From contig JARDYH010000003.1 in assembly GCA_029215795.1 (NCBI GenBank), forward strand, positions 175,844,382 through 175,908,381: a stretch of 64,000 nt of DNA, given 5' to 3'. Of the stretch, positions 23,645-35,225 are shown in pieces. A program made the translations under genes and the position numbers. Position 1 is the stretch's first letter. Each line of letters opens with the position of its first letter. Origin of the DNA: Anniella stebbinsi. Taxonomy: Eukaryota > Chordata > Lepidosauria > Squamata > Anniellidae. The notes beneath the pieces were generated by a model that saw only the letters and a list, made by a program, of their open reading frames with translations, did not search any database and was not told where the DNA came from.

Positions 23645-23814
23645 ATTGTCTGCATAGCACAGGTGACATTGAAGACTTACCCCACTATTAATTCTGCTGT
23701 CCAATAAGTAAGGGTCAGATACCTCCAGAGGGGCAAGAGTACTGATCTAATTCATATGCAAGCATTTTACTTATTAATAATACACAGTTTGTTTAGAAGG
23801 CAGCTAGAACTGCT

Positions 23815-23990
23815 TGATCAGGCCAAAAATCCATCTTGTGGCCAACCAGCTGACTCTAGGAAGCTCACAGGCATGACATAAAGACAATAGTCCTTTCCCA
23901 TTGTTGTCCTTAGCAGCTGTTATCAGAGGATTGTTTTTTTTATACTGGCAGTTAAAAACCAATTTTTATGCATGAACATGCCCTGGTTGG
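23815..23990 (-). repeat. Dispersed repeat R2, antisense
   Basis: TGCTTGATCAGGCCAAAAAT with CCATC, then GTGGCCAACCAG, AGGAAGCTCACAGGCA and the CCCATTGTTGTCC block, in the same order as 53815-53995. Confidence 0.65.
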
Positions 23991-24327
23991 TCTCCTAGAT
24001 GCTCTGTGGGTCTGAGCCAGTATTTCAGTCAATGCTCGTTCTGAAATTGTCTTACTGTTTTTAGTATTAGAGCAAGTAGTGAAGTGTTCATTCATAATAG
24101 AACTGAATATTTCTGAATTGTTCTCATCTTCACAAGAGTCCCAATGAGGGAAAGTAAACTACATAGATAAAGTGTGGCAGTGCTTTTCTATATACTCATT
24201 TTCAGTACTTCCTCTCTACCCCTATGGAAAGCGCTTTGGAGGTTGTGCAGCATAAGATCACAATGAATTTATACAACTTGCATATTTTCATGGTTGTGGC
24301 ACTCTACTTACCTAAGCACTATAGCAG

Positions 24328-24460
24328 GAATGGGCAACTTGTAGTTCTCCAGATGTTTTAGCTACAACTCCCATCAACCCTCACCGTAGACTATGTTGCC
24401 TAGAGCTGATGGCAGTTGTTGGTCAAAACATCTGGAGGACCACAAATGGTCCAACCCTGC
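24328..24460. repeat. hAT-like palindromic MITE (family M1)
   Basis: GCAGGAATGGGCAACTTGTA ... CCAGATGTTTTAGCTACAAC, with the complementary arm ending CATCTGGAGGACCAC. Confidence 0.75.
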
Positions 24461-24924
24461 CCTACAGGACTGTTCAGAAAATGGAATAACCTTCTATATA
24501 TCAGGCTCATGTCTCTGAAAAAGCAGAACACAAAGGCAATAAGAAAAGTCTAATACTGATCAGCAACCATTGCCAGGCTAGAAGCAAGAAAGCTGATGAA
24601 ATGAAGACCAGGCAAAACCAATCTAACTGCAAGTCAAACCAAAGTTCTGCCAGCATCTGACAGCCCCCATGAATCACAGCCTTGCTGTTTCATGCCCCAT
24701 CACTGTATCTGGGCGTACTTGGTAGTACAACCTCAGAACGAGCATCAGCTAAAATACTGATTTAGATCCACAGATCATCTAGGAGACCATCCAGGGCATG
24801 TTCATTCATAAAATTTGGTTGCAGCAATACCAGGAAGTTAATAGCAAGGAGTATGTTTTACTGTCCCCATCTGGTGAAGAGGTCACAGTGTCTTCAATTT
24901 GGATTTTGCAACTTGCTGTTCATA

Positions 24925-25040
24925 CCTTCAGAGTCTTCACTATATTACTGCAACCTCCTGGAGCTGCCCTTGAGGAGTGTTCTGCTTAAAAGCTGCAGCT
25001 GGTCCACAGGTGCTCTGGGATTGGTACTGGCTTTCTAGGC
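24925..25040 (+). mobile_element. L2-type LINE ORF fragment
   Basis: Encodes a degenerate YYCNLLELPLRSVLLKS then LQLVH-like block, the segment near the C-terminus of L2 reverse transcriptase ORFs. Confidence 0.55.
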
Positions 25041-25139
25041 ACAATTTGTTTTGGAGTGCTTAGTTTGTACCCTATGTAGGCAGTACCAGCAGACCGCAGT
25101 GCCTCCAACCTTCACAGTGAAGCATTTTCTGAAGGCAAT

Positions 25140-25290
25140 GCAAGATGTCCAGCAACTACCTACTCAAGCACCTTGCACAGGAAGGGGATATTAGCAACTG
25201 GCCTTTCTGCCTGGGTTATGCCTTCATAAAGGGCACACATACACAGCAGGCACACTTTCATTGATTAGTAAAGGTGGCCAGAACATGATC
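25140..25290 (-). mobile_element. L2-type LINE fragment, antisense
   Basis: CTCAAGCACCTTGCACAGGA with AGGGGATATTAGCAACTGGC is the complement of the PVANIPFLGKVLEQV coding block also seen at 37950-38010. Confidence 0.6.
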
Positions 25291-25439
25291 TGGTTCAGCT
25301 TTATTCGATGAGATTCAGTTGTTGAGGCTCAAGGATGAGGACAAGGTGCTTCGCCAAGTCCAGCTGTCCACCTCTGTGCTTGGCCCTTGCCCATCATGGC
25401 TTATTACATCTAACAGGGAGATGTCCAGCTGGGTCCAGG

Positions 25440-26240
25440 AGGTTATCAACTCCTCTTTGAATGAGTGATGCTGACCACTATAAAAGAGGCAGTTATTAGC
25501 CCACTTTTGAAAAAACATAACTTGGACCCAGAAGATATTAACTATAGGCTGATTGTCAATATCCCCTTCCCAGGCAAGGTGCTTGAGCAGGTAGTTCTAT
25601 TTCAATTGGGTTTCAGGCTTGGTTTTGAAATGGAAACTGCCTTGGTCACCCTGTGGGATGACCTTTGCCAGGAGACAGACAGGGGGAGTATGAAGCTGTT
25701 CATTCTCTTGGGCCTCTCAGCAGCTTTCTACATCATTGACCATGGTATCCTTCTGGATAAGCTACCTGGGCTGGGAGTTGGAGGTACTGCACTGCAGGGA
25801 CTCCGCTCCTACACGGCAGTTATGCAAAGGGTGCCACATGGCTTTGTTATCCCCCATGCTGCTAAACATCTACATAAAACTGCTGGAAGAAGTTATGGAG
25901 AGATATGGACTGAGATGTAACCAATATGCAGATGACCCCCAGCTCTTTCTCTCCTTTTCATCAAACTCAAGTGAAGCAGTGGGCATTCTGAATGGACTGG
26001 ACGAGGCCAGTAAACTGAGATTCAATTCAGACAAGATGAAAGTATTGTTAGTGGGTAATTTCTTCTGCCTAGCTAAGTGATGTTCAATCTGTCCTGAAGG
26101 GAGCTGCACTCCCCTTAAATGATCAAATTCATCGTTTGGGGGTGATCTTGGATTCAGAACTGTCACTCGAGGCACAGCTTGACTCGGTGGCACAGAGCAC
26201 CTTATATCAGCTTAGGCCCAATTGCCCAAGGTCCTCTTAA
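25440..26240 (+). pseudogene. L2-type LINE reverse transcriptase fragment
   Basis: Encodes, in two frames, ISPLLKKHNLDPEDINYRLI then FPGKVLEQVV, followed by SPMLLNIYIKLLEEV and the catalytic box QYADDPQLFLSF (YADD at 25925-25936), then LRFNSDKMKVLLVG. These are the ordered motifs of the L2 clade. A frame change near 25800-25860 and stops make it dead. It lies next to a second piece in the opposite orientation. Confidence 0.85.
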
Positions 26241-26345
26241 ATGGAGATGCCAGGGACTGAACCCAGGACCATTTGAAACCAACACGTGTGCTTCAGCTCC
26301 GCATTCTGAATTATCCAAAACACATGCCTTAAACACATACGTTCT
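26235..26345 (-). repeat. tRNA-derived SINE fragment, antisense
   Basis: GAGATGCCAGGGACTGAACC with CAGGACC is the complement of the box B region (GGTTC.ATCCCTGGCATCTC) of the SINE at 43175. Confidence 0.5.
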
Positions 26346-27449
26346 CTATCCTGGCCCATTTATGTACACAAACAGTTAAGATAACATCGGCCAGAGATCA
26401 TCCTAGACTTTGCTGAAACTAGGCAATCTATAAACATATTGGCCAATAGATCTAGCTCACATGATCATTCCCAGCTTTTCTGAAAAGTTATGTGAGGAAC
26501 AGATCAAGAGTAAATGCCAGGAACAAGAGATCTCTTGTTTCACACCAGGCCTACACCAATACATTTGTTGTTGTTTTTATTATAAAGGCAAGAACATGAC
26601 TATAAGCAAAAGTTGAGAAAACACTCCTAGTCATAGTATTATTTTTGTTAAGCTCAAAAATTGTGCATATCAAGAAGATGAAATATCAAAATATTTCTTA
26701 TTCTATCCCTGCTTGTCAGTTCTAATCTACAACCTTAAAATTGAGAGGGTTGGAGAAAGAGAATAAATCCTTAACCTTTCCTGTTGAGCTGTTCCAAAGT
26801 GCACAACTAAACATCTAAGGAGCAGCCAGTGTGAAGCAGTGGTGGGCCGCAATCAACTACTTCATTTAAAAGAGGCCTTACAACCTCTCCCCCATCCCCA
26901 AGAGTGAGTTTACACTAGCTTACTTTTATCAGCTGAATAAACCTTGAGATTATCTCTTCCATATCATGGTAACACAATCAACATAATGACTGTGAGGTAT
27001 TCCACAACAGAATGCATTGGCCTTTAAGTTACAGGAATGCAGGAAACACTACAAAACAACAAGGAAAGCTAATCATCTCTGGAGAGAAGTCATTCAGACA
27101 ATACATATCCTTAAAGAATAACACCACTTTAGGCTTCCTTCAGGAGGGAAAAGCAAATAAACATACTGAAATGAACTGACACTTAAATTCAAGATATGGA
27201 CCCAAACAGAGGCAATGAATATACCACAGCTAACCAGATGCCAGGTAGGCAAACAGCAGACACAGCACTATTATGCTCTAGTTGTAATCCTTCAGGAAGA
27301 TTTGACCAGTCACTGCTAGCACTTCAAACAGTGCAGGTTCCTTTGGTCACCCAGAAAGGAAATTTATACTCACTTCTTGACATTAAACATTATGTTCAAA
27401 GGCCTGTCCAGATTGAGTCTTTCTACAATAAAACTAGTACTATAGTGCA

Positions 27450-27582
27450 GGGGTGGGCATAAAGCAGATATTCAGATCTGTTGGACTTCAACTCCAAGCA
27501 CTCCTTACATTGGCCATGCCAAGAGGAGCTTCTGGAAGCTGAAATCCAAAACATATAGAGATCTACCTTCTGCCCATGCATA
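27450..27582. repeat. hAT-like palindromic MITE (family M1)
   Basis: GTGCAGGGGTGGGCATAAAG, GTTGGACTTCAACTCCAAGC, and the right arm GCTGAAATCCAAAACATA. Confidence 0.7.
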
Positions 27583-28082
27583 CTGTACAGGATACAGATG
27601 TGAAGGCCCAGGGGAGAAAAAGGGAAAGGATTTTCCCTTTTTCTCCAATAACTTTTTCCCCAAAGGAAAACTGGAAATTTGGTGGAAAAGGGGGGAGGAC
27701 TCTTATGAAATATTTTCTTGTGAAATGTGTGAAAAAATTTACCCATTCAAGATGTGTAGTACAAAGTTTTTTATGCAAGAGAATCAACAGCATTAAAATA
27801 TGGTAAAACACTACTGAAGAGTTATGCATTCGCAATGTTATTAAGTTTAACTCAATATCAAATAAACTATTAGTCCTCAATATTGTGACTACATGAGATT
27901 ATTTGTCTAAATATACTTTTTTTCTTTACTATAAAATGTGTGGTTTTCATTTTCAACTTTTATTTTTCATACTACCCAGATTGCAAAAACTAAGATACAT
28001 GCGTTTACATAGCATTGGGTACAGCTCTCTAATATTTGTTCTATTCACACTTTTGCTTTTAGAAAACAAAGGCATTTATACT

Positions 28083-28143
28083 TTTGAGGCTGCAATCCAA
28101 TACATACTTACTTGGATCTTACTTCTGGATAAACACGCATAGG
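28083..28143. repeat. Short palindromic repeat (family M3)
   Basis: GAGGCTGCAATCCAATACAT then TTACTTCTGGATAAACACGC. Confidence 0.5.
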
Positions 28144-29079
28144 AGTCTTGTGTAAGCCACCTGAAGAGGGGTTTTACCCTCCAAACAGCAACATACACAC
28201 AAAATTGCACTGCAAATGTCATAAATATGCCAAATAGGACAAATTACAAGATACATTTTATGTTGTTAAAGCACTAAAATAAGTTTGAGTTTGATAAGTA
28301 AATATGTTATATATTTCCATTTCTGTTTGTTTTTAATGGAGGAAAAAATAGAACACACATTTTTTCTATGGCTTCAACATTTATGAAAAATTTACATCTC
28401 CTGTAGTGGATCATTAAGGCAGAGGAATATGGGGACCCACCCACAACAGGAAGCCCGTTATGCATACATGGGTTTGGCATGGAACAGCATACAGCCAAAG
28501 CACTCTGCATATCTGAACTTCAGAGATAAGGAACACTGAAACACACACTTCCAACCACAAGCATCTGGAAGTCACAGAATTTATTTTTAAGAACCTCACC
28601 ATGTGTGTGGGCTTGCTTTCTGTACCACAGTACAAATACTGAGATAATGACATTCATGTAGGATTCAAGACAAGAGATGTTGAGAGAAAGCATTTTGAAC
28701 ATTTTAAAGCATTTACTGTGTGCGTGTGTACATACACACAGCCACCTCTCCCACCCTCAACTACACAAGAAGACCCTGATCACCCTCAATTAGCCTGGCA
28801 GAGTCAGAATGCTCAAGAAAGAGCGTTTATGCACCTGGAACTGCAGCATCCTGTCTAAAGCTGTGCCAGGGAGCCAGTGGGCCATCAAATGAGGATTTCC
28901 TCCTAAGCTTGGGGTGGGGATAAAAGGAGAAGAATAGAGACAAGGGGGTAAACTGAAGCCTCAGAAGGCTCTCTGGCTCTCCCACAGCATATGCATTTGT
29001 GAGGGAGTGGAGCAGGAGTGAAGAGGCCCTTCCATCTGGAAGTTGCATAGGCAAGACAATCCCAACAGCAAAGAATACC

Positions 29080-29700
29080 GGCCGACAGACTCCACCAGGG
29101 CTCCCTCGCCGGAACAAGCCCAGTCTTCACTCCGACCCCGCCCAGCAGGCGACCTCGTTGGGATCTCTCACCTTGACCCTGACGTCGTAGGTGGTGAAGC
29201 GACCCCTGCCCACCCCCACCGTCTGCGGGTTGCTGACGTCGATCTCGAGGAAGTTGCTCGGGGGGCCGTACGCGTCGTTGAGGTTCTGCGGCTTGGTGAT
29301 CAGGCGCCTGGTGTCCGCGATGGTCTCAGCCATTTCCCCCGCCCTCCCACTCGCGCCTGTCCAGTCGGAGAACCGCAGAGCCGAACTGCCACGGAAGGAG
29401 AGGAGGTGGTGGTGGGGGGGGGGAGATGAGGAAGGGAGAGGCGGCTGGGAGGTCCCCTCAGGCGTCACAACACAGCAGCCCAGTCCCCAACCCCTCTCGC
29501 CTTCTTATTCACGGGCGACCAGCCGACGTGACGCCCCCACGACACGCTCCGGCCCAGCCGCCGCCCGCACCCGGAGAGAGCAAGTCCTACTACGCGCGCA
29601 AAGCACCCTGGGGATTGTAGTCTTCCTATCGGCCCCTTGCCCTTTGAACACTTCGCGTAGAGACCGGAGTGGAGAACTATAGCTCCCACAATGCACCATA
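29080..29700 (-). promoter_or_regulatory. SNX3: SNX3 CpG-island promoter with two ZNF143-like sites
   Basis: CpG-dense and GC-rich, in contrast to the flanks, and covering exon 1. Upstream of the start codon are two matches to the ZNF143/STAF (SBS) motif ACTACAATTCCCAGCATGC. One is on the minus strand, ACTACAATCCCCAGGGTG (29604-29622 region); the other on the plus strand, ACTATAGCTCCCACAATGCA (29676-29695). No TATA box stands out near the expected start, as is usual for such promoters. The transcription start is not visible from sequence. Confidence 0.7.
29172..29333 (-). CDS. SNX3: SNX3 exon 1 (start codon and start of PX domain)
   Basis: ATG at 29331-29333 in good context (G at -3, G at +4). 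It gives 54 codons beginning MAETIADTRRLITKPQNL, ending RFTTYDVRVK, then donor GTGAGA at 29171 downward. Nearly identical to vertebrate SNX3, with Ile for Val at residue 5 and DV for EI at residues 50-51. SNX3 is a small PX-only sorting nexin that binds PI3P on early endosomes and, with retromer VPS26/29/35, recycles cargo such as Wntless and the transferrin receptor. The reading frame stays open upstream but with no ATG, and the sequence there is not conserved, so the start is at 29333. It lies in a CpG island. Exon 2 is 24.1 kb away. Confidence 0.97.
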
Positions 29701-30051
29701 ATGCTGGGTGGGCAGGAGAGAGGGAAAAGAGGGGAAGCACAACTAGCGGTGCCTGAAGAATTTTCTTTAAAAACCCACCGGGATTGGAAGCGGGGCAGCG
29801 GACGAGGGACTTGAAAGCAGAAGAGATTCTGAAGCTTGCCGCTTTGATTCTAGAAATGCCGCACAGTTGGAAATACATGGATGGAGGCTGAGAATATTAA
29901 TATGGCTACTCTACTCAGCATACTTTTCCTAGGACGCTTTTGAAGCAAGGCAATGAATGAACTTTGTCCCTATGTGAGCTTCGTTTAACTTGGAGATAGA
30001 AACCGGAAAGGTCTGTAAAGGTGCCGATTTTTCGATGGACATCTGTAGCCG

Positions 30052-30240
30052 CAATTCTATGCCGTTAGGCACTCCCATTGATTACAGTGGGTTTACAGAG
30101 CCTAAGGGCGCAGTTTTATGCATGTTTAGACAGGAAAAAAAGCCCTACAACTCCCAGCATTCCCCAGCTAACCATACTGCTTGGGGCATGCTGGAAGTTT
30201 AGAGCTTTTTCTGTGTAAACATCCATAGGATTGCATCCTA
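30052..30240. repeat. M3 remnant followed by an M2 palindromic MITE
   Basis: M3-like CTCCCATTGATTACAGTGGG (30072-30091), then M2 from about 30104: TTTTATGCATGTTTAGACAG, CTACAACTCCCAGCATTCCC, GGGGCATGCTGGAAGTTT and TGTGTAAACATCCATAGGAT. Confidence 0.75.
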
Positions 30241-30349
30241 ACTGCATAGGATAAGGCTGCATATTCCCCTGTTAGAACCCCCAATTCCAGATCCTGCTAG
30301 TACATGACAGGGAGAATAAAGCCCATGCAGCCATGCATGGAGCAGCCAT

Positions 30350-30400
30350 CATTCAGCGCACATGCTTTGCATACAGACCACCTTCAATCCCTGCCATTTA
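30350..30400 (+). repeat. tRNA-derived SINE fragment
   Basis: CACATGCTTTGCATACAGAC then TTCAATCCCTGCCA, the box B part of the SINE family at 43175. Confidence 0.45.
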
Positions 30401-30589
30401 CATTACTAGGTTTTCAAATATGATTCACACTAGAATTGAGATAAGGCCTAATACCAGAAGATAGGGGTGTTGCCATTATGACATTTCATTCTTCTTGTAG
30501 TGATTTACAAGGCTGGTATGTGGCTTTATGTCATTAGTATTTGTGACCACATATCCTTTTTTTCTCACCAGTATAGTCAGTACTAAAAA

Positions 30590-31105
30590 TGCAGGATGTT
30601 GTGCAGAATGCAGTGGCCAGATTGATAGTGGGGACCTAAAGAACTGAGCATATTCTGTCCCGCTTGTACTGGCTTCCTGTACATTTCCTAGCCCAATTCA
30701 AGGTATTGTTTTTGACCTATAAAGCCTTACACAGCTTGAAACTGCAATACTCGATGGCTCACCTCTCCCAATATGAACCTATCCATACACTACAATTGTC
30801 ATCTGAGATCCTCCTCCAAGAGAGGTTCAGAGCATGGCAACATGGGAGAGTGCCTTCTCAGCAGTGCCCCTCACCCCGCCCGATTATGAAACACTCTCCC
30901 CAGTGAGGTCTGCCTGGCACCAACATAGACATCTTTTCAGCACCAAGACCTTCCCAGGCATTTGATAGCATATGATTTCTTTTTATATTTTTTGTATGCA
31001 ATTTTTTTTAATATTATGTTACTATATTGGATTCTTAAAGTTTTAAATTTTGTAAACCACCCAAAGAGCTTTGACTCTTGGGAAGTATAGAAATGTAATA
31101 AATGA
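30590..31105 (+). mobile_element. L2-type LINE 3' end
   Basis: Encodes degenerate LYWLPVHFLAQFKVLFLTYK then ALHS, the C-terminal hallmark of L2 ORF2. A 3' UTR follows, ending GTAAACCACCCAAAGAGCTT ... AATGTAATAAATGAA. It links the dispersed CCCAGAGAGCTT ... AATAAA tails to the L2-type family. Confidence 0.8.
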
Positions 31106-31307
31106 ACTAGAGAAGTACCTGAAAGAGCAGCTATGTATAATGAGTGGCATATACTGGGCTGGCAATGGACAAGAAACCACACCTAGACAGTTGTGGGAAT
31201 CAGTTTTAGGATTGTAACAGTATGGTGTACACTTATTTGGGAGTGAGTGGATGTACTTTTGAGTACACCTGTATTGTTACACTTAGTGAATGGCTTAGCA
31301 CATTTCC

Positions 31308-31598
31308 ATGCACCAAAACACCATGTCCATGGTCAAACTGCTTTCAGAAGGTTTTGTAGAAAGAAATTGTGTTTTGCAGTATAAACAACGTCCATTTTCA
31401 AGACCAATTCAATTTGCCCAAAAAAATTGCTGGGAAAAAGTAAGTTATGCTGATTGGGCAGTATTAAAGATTGCTGTAGGAAATGGAGTTCAGTTACTTG
31501 GCTTCCAGCAAAAACAACTCAATCATGTTTCTCTCCAAAAGAATCTAAATCCATCATGCCCATTCAGCACCCTTACAAACTTTGAGGAAGGAACATGA
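31308..31598 (+). other. Unrecognised 96-codon open frame
   Basis: ATG-initiated frame with ordinary amino-acid composition (several Trp, Cys and Gln residues). It has no motif I recognise and no clear splice signals, and it lies in intergenic sequence just after an L2 LINE tail. It may be a chance frame or an old retrocopy or transposon fragment. There is no positive evidence that it is expressed. Confidence 0.15.
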
Positions 31599-32221
31599 GC
31601 CTTGCATCAGCTTTGAAAAACACTGATGCACAGCCTTTTAAACAGAACTCACCACATTGTGCAATACTTACTAAGAAAACTAGAAAGACACTTTCCTGAG
31701 ACTTGCAGTGTCCTTAAATATACAGTTTAAATACAGTTATTGTGTTTGAAATTGCCAAAACTCATAATAAAAAGATTACAGATATGTACAAAAACAATGG
31801 CTTCATTTCAAAATCTTCATTTCCCGGAAGCTTAATTAATTATATCTTCAATTGATGATGAAGGGATTGTATTACATAATATCCAAACCCCTTCTAGTCC
31901 AAGAATGTAAAATAGAAGTGATCTATCTTATATGTAAATCCCTACTGAAGCAACATAGTATATTCTCCATTTACATTAATGTAGTCAGGTCACATTCACA
32001 GCAAGAAGAGCAAACCCAAGCACTTCACAACCTGTCCTAAATTCTGAATACCAGCAGAAACCTGAGTCTGGCCCTAGAACTTGAATCTCCAAAATCATGC
32101 ATGCATTGCATTTACAGGCTGGTTGGAGAGGAGTGCTTCTGAACATCAGGGACATGACCAGCCCAAAACATTTTGCTGTCTGAGGTGAAGGGCAAATGGC
32201 CCTTCCCCCTTCTGCGTAGAC

Positions 32222-32345
32222 AGAGGTGGGCAACTTGAGCTCTTCTAGATGTTGTTACACTGCAACTCTCACCATCAGCTATGTTGGCTACAGCTGATGG
32301 AATCTGCAAGCCAAAACATCTGGAGAGCCATAAATTGCCCACCCC
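32222..32345. repeat. hAT-like palindromic MITE (family M1)
   Basis: AGGTGGGCAACTTGAGCTCT ... AAATTGCCCACCCCG, with complementary arms around CATCTGGAGAGC. Confidence 0.8.
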
Positions 32346-32599
32346 GACATACAAATCTGACCAGATTGCTGGTTGAATTTTACTTCAACAGCGGCAACAG
32401 AACAGCCTCCTTCACCCCTACCAATGGCAACAAGCTACTGTAAGGGGCACAGAACAGGTCACAAGGGCTAAAATCCAATTAAGCTTTCCCACTGACATCA
32501 GCGTAGTGCCCTTTTGTCATCAATCGTGCTGCTATATGGGAGATGTGCGTGAGAGAAAAATATTAAACAGACCCTGTATTTGGTAAGAATATAGAACAG

Positions 32600-32736
32600 T
32601 GTTCTCCAACCTGCTGCCCTCCAGATGTTTGAGATTACAAATCCCAGCATTCCTGACCATGGGACATACTGACTTGCAATGATGGGTGTAGTAGTTCAAC
32701 GTCTTCGGAGGGCACTAAGTTGGGGAAAGGCTGCTC
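32600..32736. repeat. hAT-like palindromic MITE (family M1)
   Basis: GTGTTCTCCAACCTGCTGCC with CTCCAGATGTTTGA, and the right arm GGAGGGCACTAAGTTGGGGA. Confidence 0.8.
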
Positions 32737-33557
32737 TAAAAAAGAAGAAGTAGGTGGCCCTAAGTTGTTTATCATCAGTTTTCCACAACCCACAATCACC
32801 TCTGCATATCATACTCTCCATCTTGTCCTCATGGTGTATCTGCTTTGGGAGAATGAGAATTTCACTTGCACTTTCTGCCTCCTTAGGGAGGATGTGGCGT
32901 TAAGGCTTGGGAGCCTTAACTCCCAATTTCCCTGCTTTTTGGTGCTTGGTTGGAAACCGTAGAGCCTTAACGTTGTTTTTGTAAACCGTAGGTGTTTTGT
33001 TTAATGAATTTCATGGCTTTGTGTAATGGATAACTGGATATTATACAGCTGACAACCAAGCCAGCATCAGCCAGGTTGTTACACCATGATGACATCCAAT
33101 ATAAAATCAAAGTTAGTGTTATGTGTTGAACCCACTTTTGATATTAATAAATGAGACCCAGAAGTTATGCTCTGATGATATTCATCACTGCCTCATGAAA
33201 AGGAAGCATTTCATGTTTTGTGTCTGTATTTGGAGACAACTTGAAAACTTGTTCTACTGGAATTAAAAATCCCTGATTAATTCTGGAAGCACACAAGATG
33301 ATACAGGAAAATATTCTATATTAGAATAAGTTACAGTTTACTATGTTAATTATTATAGCTCATTTTTTGCTGCATGCTTTTTCTTCCTGTTTGGATCTCA
33401 AAGAAGCAGATTGTGATCAAGTTGTGGTCAAGTTTCAAGCCTGCACAGGCTGCATTTCCATCCATAGATATTTAATCAAAAGTAAGACCAATGGAATTTA
33501 CTTGGTTCTTGAAAAGCAACATACTTGCTTTTAGATTTGCCAGTCTCAGCACTCTAT

Positions 33558-33857
33558 GGCAGCATTCAGACGACATTTAGACAACGGAGGGGGGAAGAGG
33601 CAACCGTCAGTTGTGTTGATTATTGTGTCGTGCGACACACAATGCACACACAACTGACGGTACGTTATTAAACAGTGGGGAAAAACAATAGGCTGCTCCA
33701 TTGTTTATTGGAGCCCCGTTGCTTATTATGAGGCCGGGACTTTCAGCCATGCGACAGGGGGAGGGGCAATATGTCATGTGTCGGGCACTGCAAAAATAAC
33801 ATACTGTCAGTTGCCTCTTTCCCACCCCATTGCCTAAAATGTCATCCGAATGCTGCC
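33558..33857. mobile_element. 300-bp MITE with long inverted ends (family M7)
   Basis: Left end GGCAGCATTCAGACGACATT; complement of right end GGCAGCATTCGGATGACATT. Similarity continues for about 55 bp (AGAGGCAACYGWCAG). The interior has GTCAGTTGTGTTGATTATTG facing CACACACAACTGACGG. No coding; no clear target duplication. Confidence 0.8.
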
Positions 33858-35203
33858 AATGTGTGCTATGTATGCTTGCTCTATCTATCCCTATAGTTTC
33901 CTGCAAGACCCAACCAGAGGAGGTCGGTAAATTAAACCCAGGGTGGGATTCCATGAAGTTCAGCTGACAGCAGTTGCTGTAGACCATGGACCTGCCAGGA
34001 GTTGCCCAGCCAGGCAACTTTATGGCCCGTTAGTTTCTCTGTTTCGTAGCCTGCAGGAGCACCTACCTCATAAAGCAAATGGGCACATAAGAACTGTTAT
34101 TATGGTCTGCCACTTTGTTTGTCTTTAGTAGTCTGTAGTCCAGACCTCTTCAGAAAGGGGAATAGTGTTATGTGGTTGGGGTCAGTCCAAATTATCTCCA
34201 GGGATCCCTTAGTGAGTGCCTTTGATCGCAGAAAGATTGAAGATTTCCCCCAACTCTCTAACTCTTGATGTTACTAGGCCTGTTGAAAATAGATTTTAAA
34301 ACATAAGCAGGAAAACAGTGAATGTCCCTTTTAACTTGTTAAATCAATGAAAACATGCCACACAAGAAGTCTTAAGATATGAATAGTTTCTAAAGAAAAG
34401 TAAATGCAAAAGTACATCAGATACAGAAGTGAAATGTCAAATATGCAATGATTAGAAAGAAAATACATGTGCATAGTATGCAAAATACACTACAGTTTAA
34501 CTGTTTCTAAGACCTATTAGAAAAACAGTGTGACTAGGCCAAAAACAATGTTGTAGGCCTAGAAACACTCTGAAAGGTTTCAAAGTTGTACTTAAAACTT
34601 AAACCTGCCCAAACTAGTTAAATGAAGTACTTGAAGCTTTCAACTTCATAGCAGTATGGTCCAAACTCTTGAAAAAAAGGAAGAGAGCAGTGTGTATGTA
34701 TGAAGGGGGAATTAAAAGGAATGTATAGCTACCTATTCCAAAGAGAGATCTGAAGACCAGGTTATCATGGATCCAGAGGAAGGTTAAAAGAGACCTCTCC
34801 TAGAATCCAGGGTGTAGAACTCAGCAGAGTCCAAGTGGAAAAAACTAATCCTGGTAGAGAGTGAAGAAAATATTTTAAAATGAAAAGTGCTGTGAAGCCC
34901 AACCTTCAGCAAAAGCAAATAGGGGGTGAGCCAGGTGCCTGGGCCAGAGAAGATGGCCTTGGGAAAAGATAGCCCAAAATAGTCTCAAAGCCAAGGGAAA
35001 ATATGTTCCAAAAGAGAAAAAAGGCCTCTTCTTCTCTCAAAAGGGAGGCAAGAACCAGGCTGAGTCTGCTTCTCAGACTTCAGGCAGCAAAACTCTCTGC
35101 CCTCAAGGAAAGCCATGCCTGTTTATGAACTAAAGTTTCACTCCTATTCATTTCTATAGCTTCCTTGTGGTAGGGTCTGGTCATACTGAGGGGATTGCTT
35201 GTC

Positions 35204-35225
35204 CACGCACGCACACACACACACA
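35204..35225 (+). repeat. (AC)n microsatellite
   Basis: About 22 bp of alternating A and C, with two G interruptions. Confidence 0.9.

Larger units (their letters stand above)
5065..29171 (-). other. SNX3: SNX3 intron 1 (24,107 bp)
   Basis: Bounded by donor GTGAGA (29171 downward) and acceptor TTTCAG (AG at 5065-5066). No further SNX3 coding sequence was seen. It holds the MITE, LINE and SINE remnants listed separately. Stretches without recognisable content include roughly 6430-8790, 9960-11590, 13780-14360, 15250-16980, 17990-19190, 20190-23360, 23990-24320, 26350-27440 and 27590-29070. These are AT-rich with only short open frames that look like chance. A first intron this long next to a CpG-island promoter is a common place for enhancers, but none can be named from sequence. 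Confidence 0.9.

Noticed and set aside
29334..29468. Open frame extending SNX3 45 codons upstream of MAET
   Set aside because: The upstream initiation codon is GTG, not ATG, and the extension is low-complexity 5' leader sequence. The conserved start is at 29333.
29043..29878. Several long frames over the SNX3 CpG island
   Set aside because: GC-rich DNA lacks stop codons; these overlap the SNX3 exon in other frames and show no family features.
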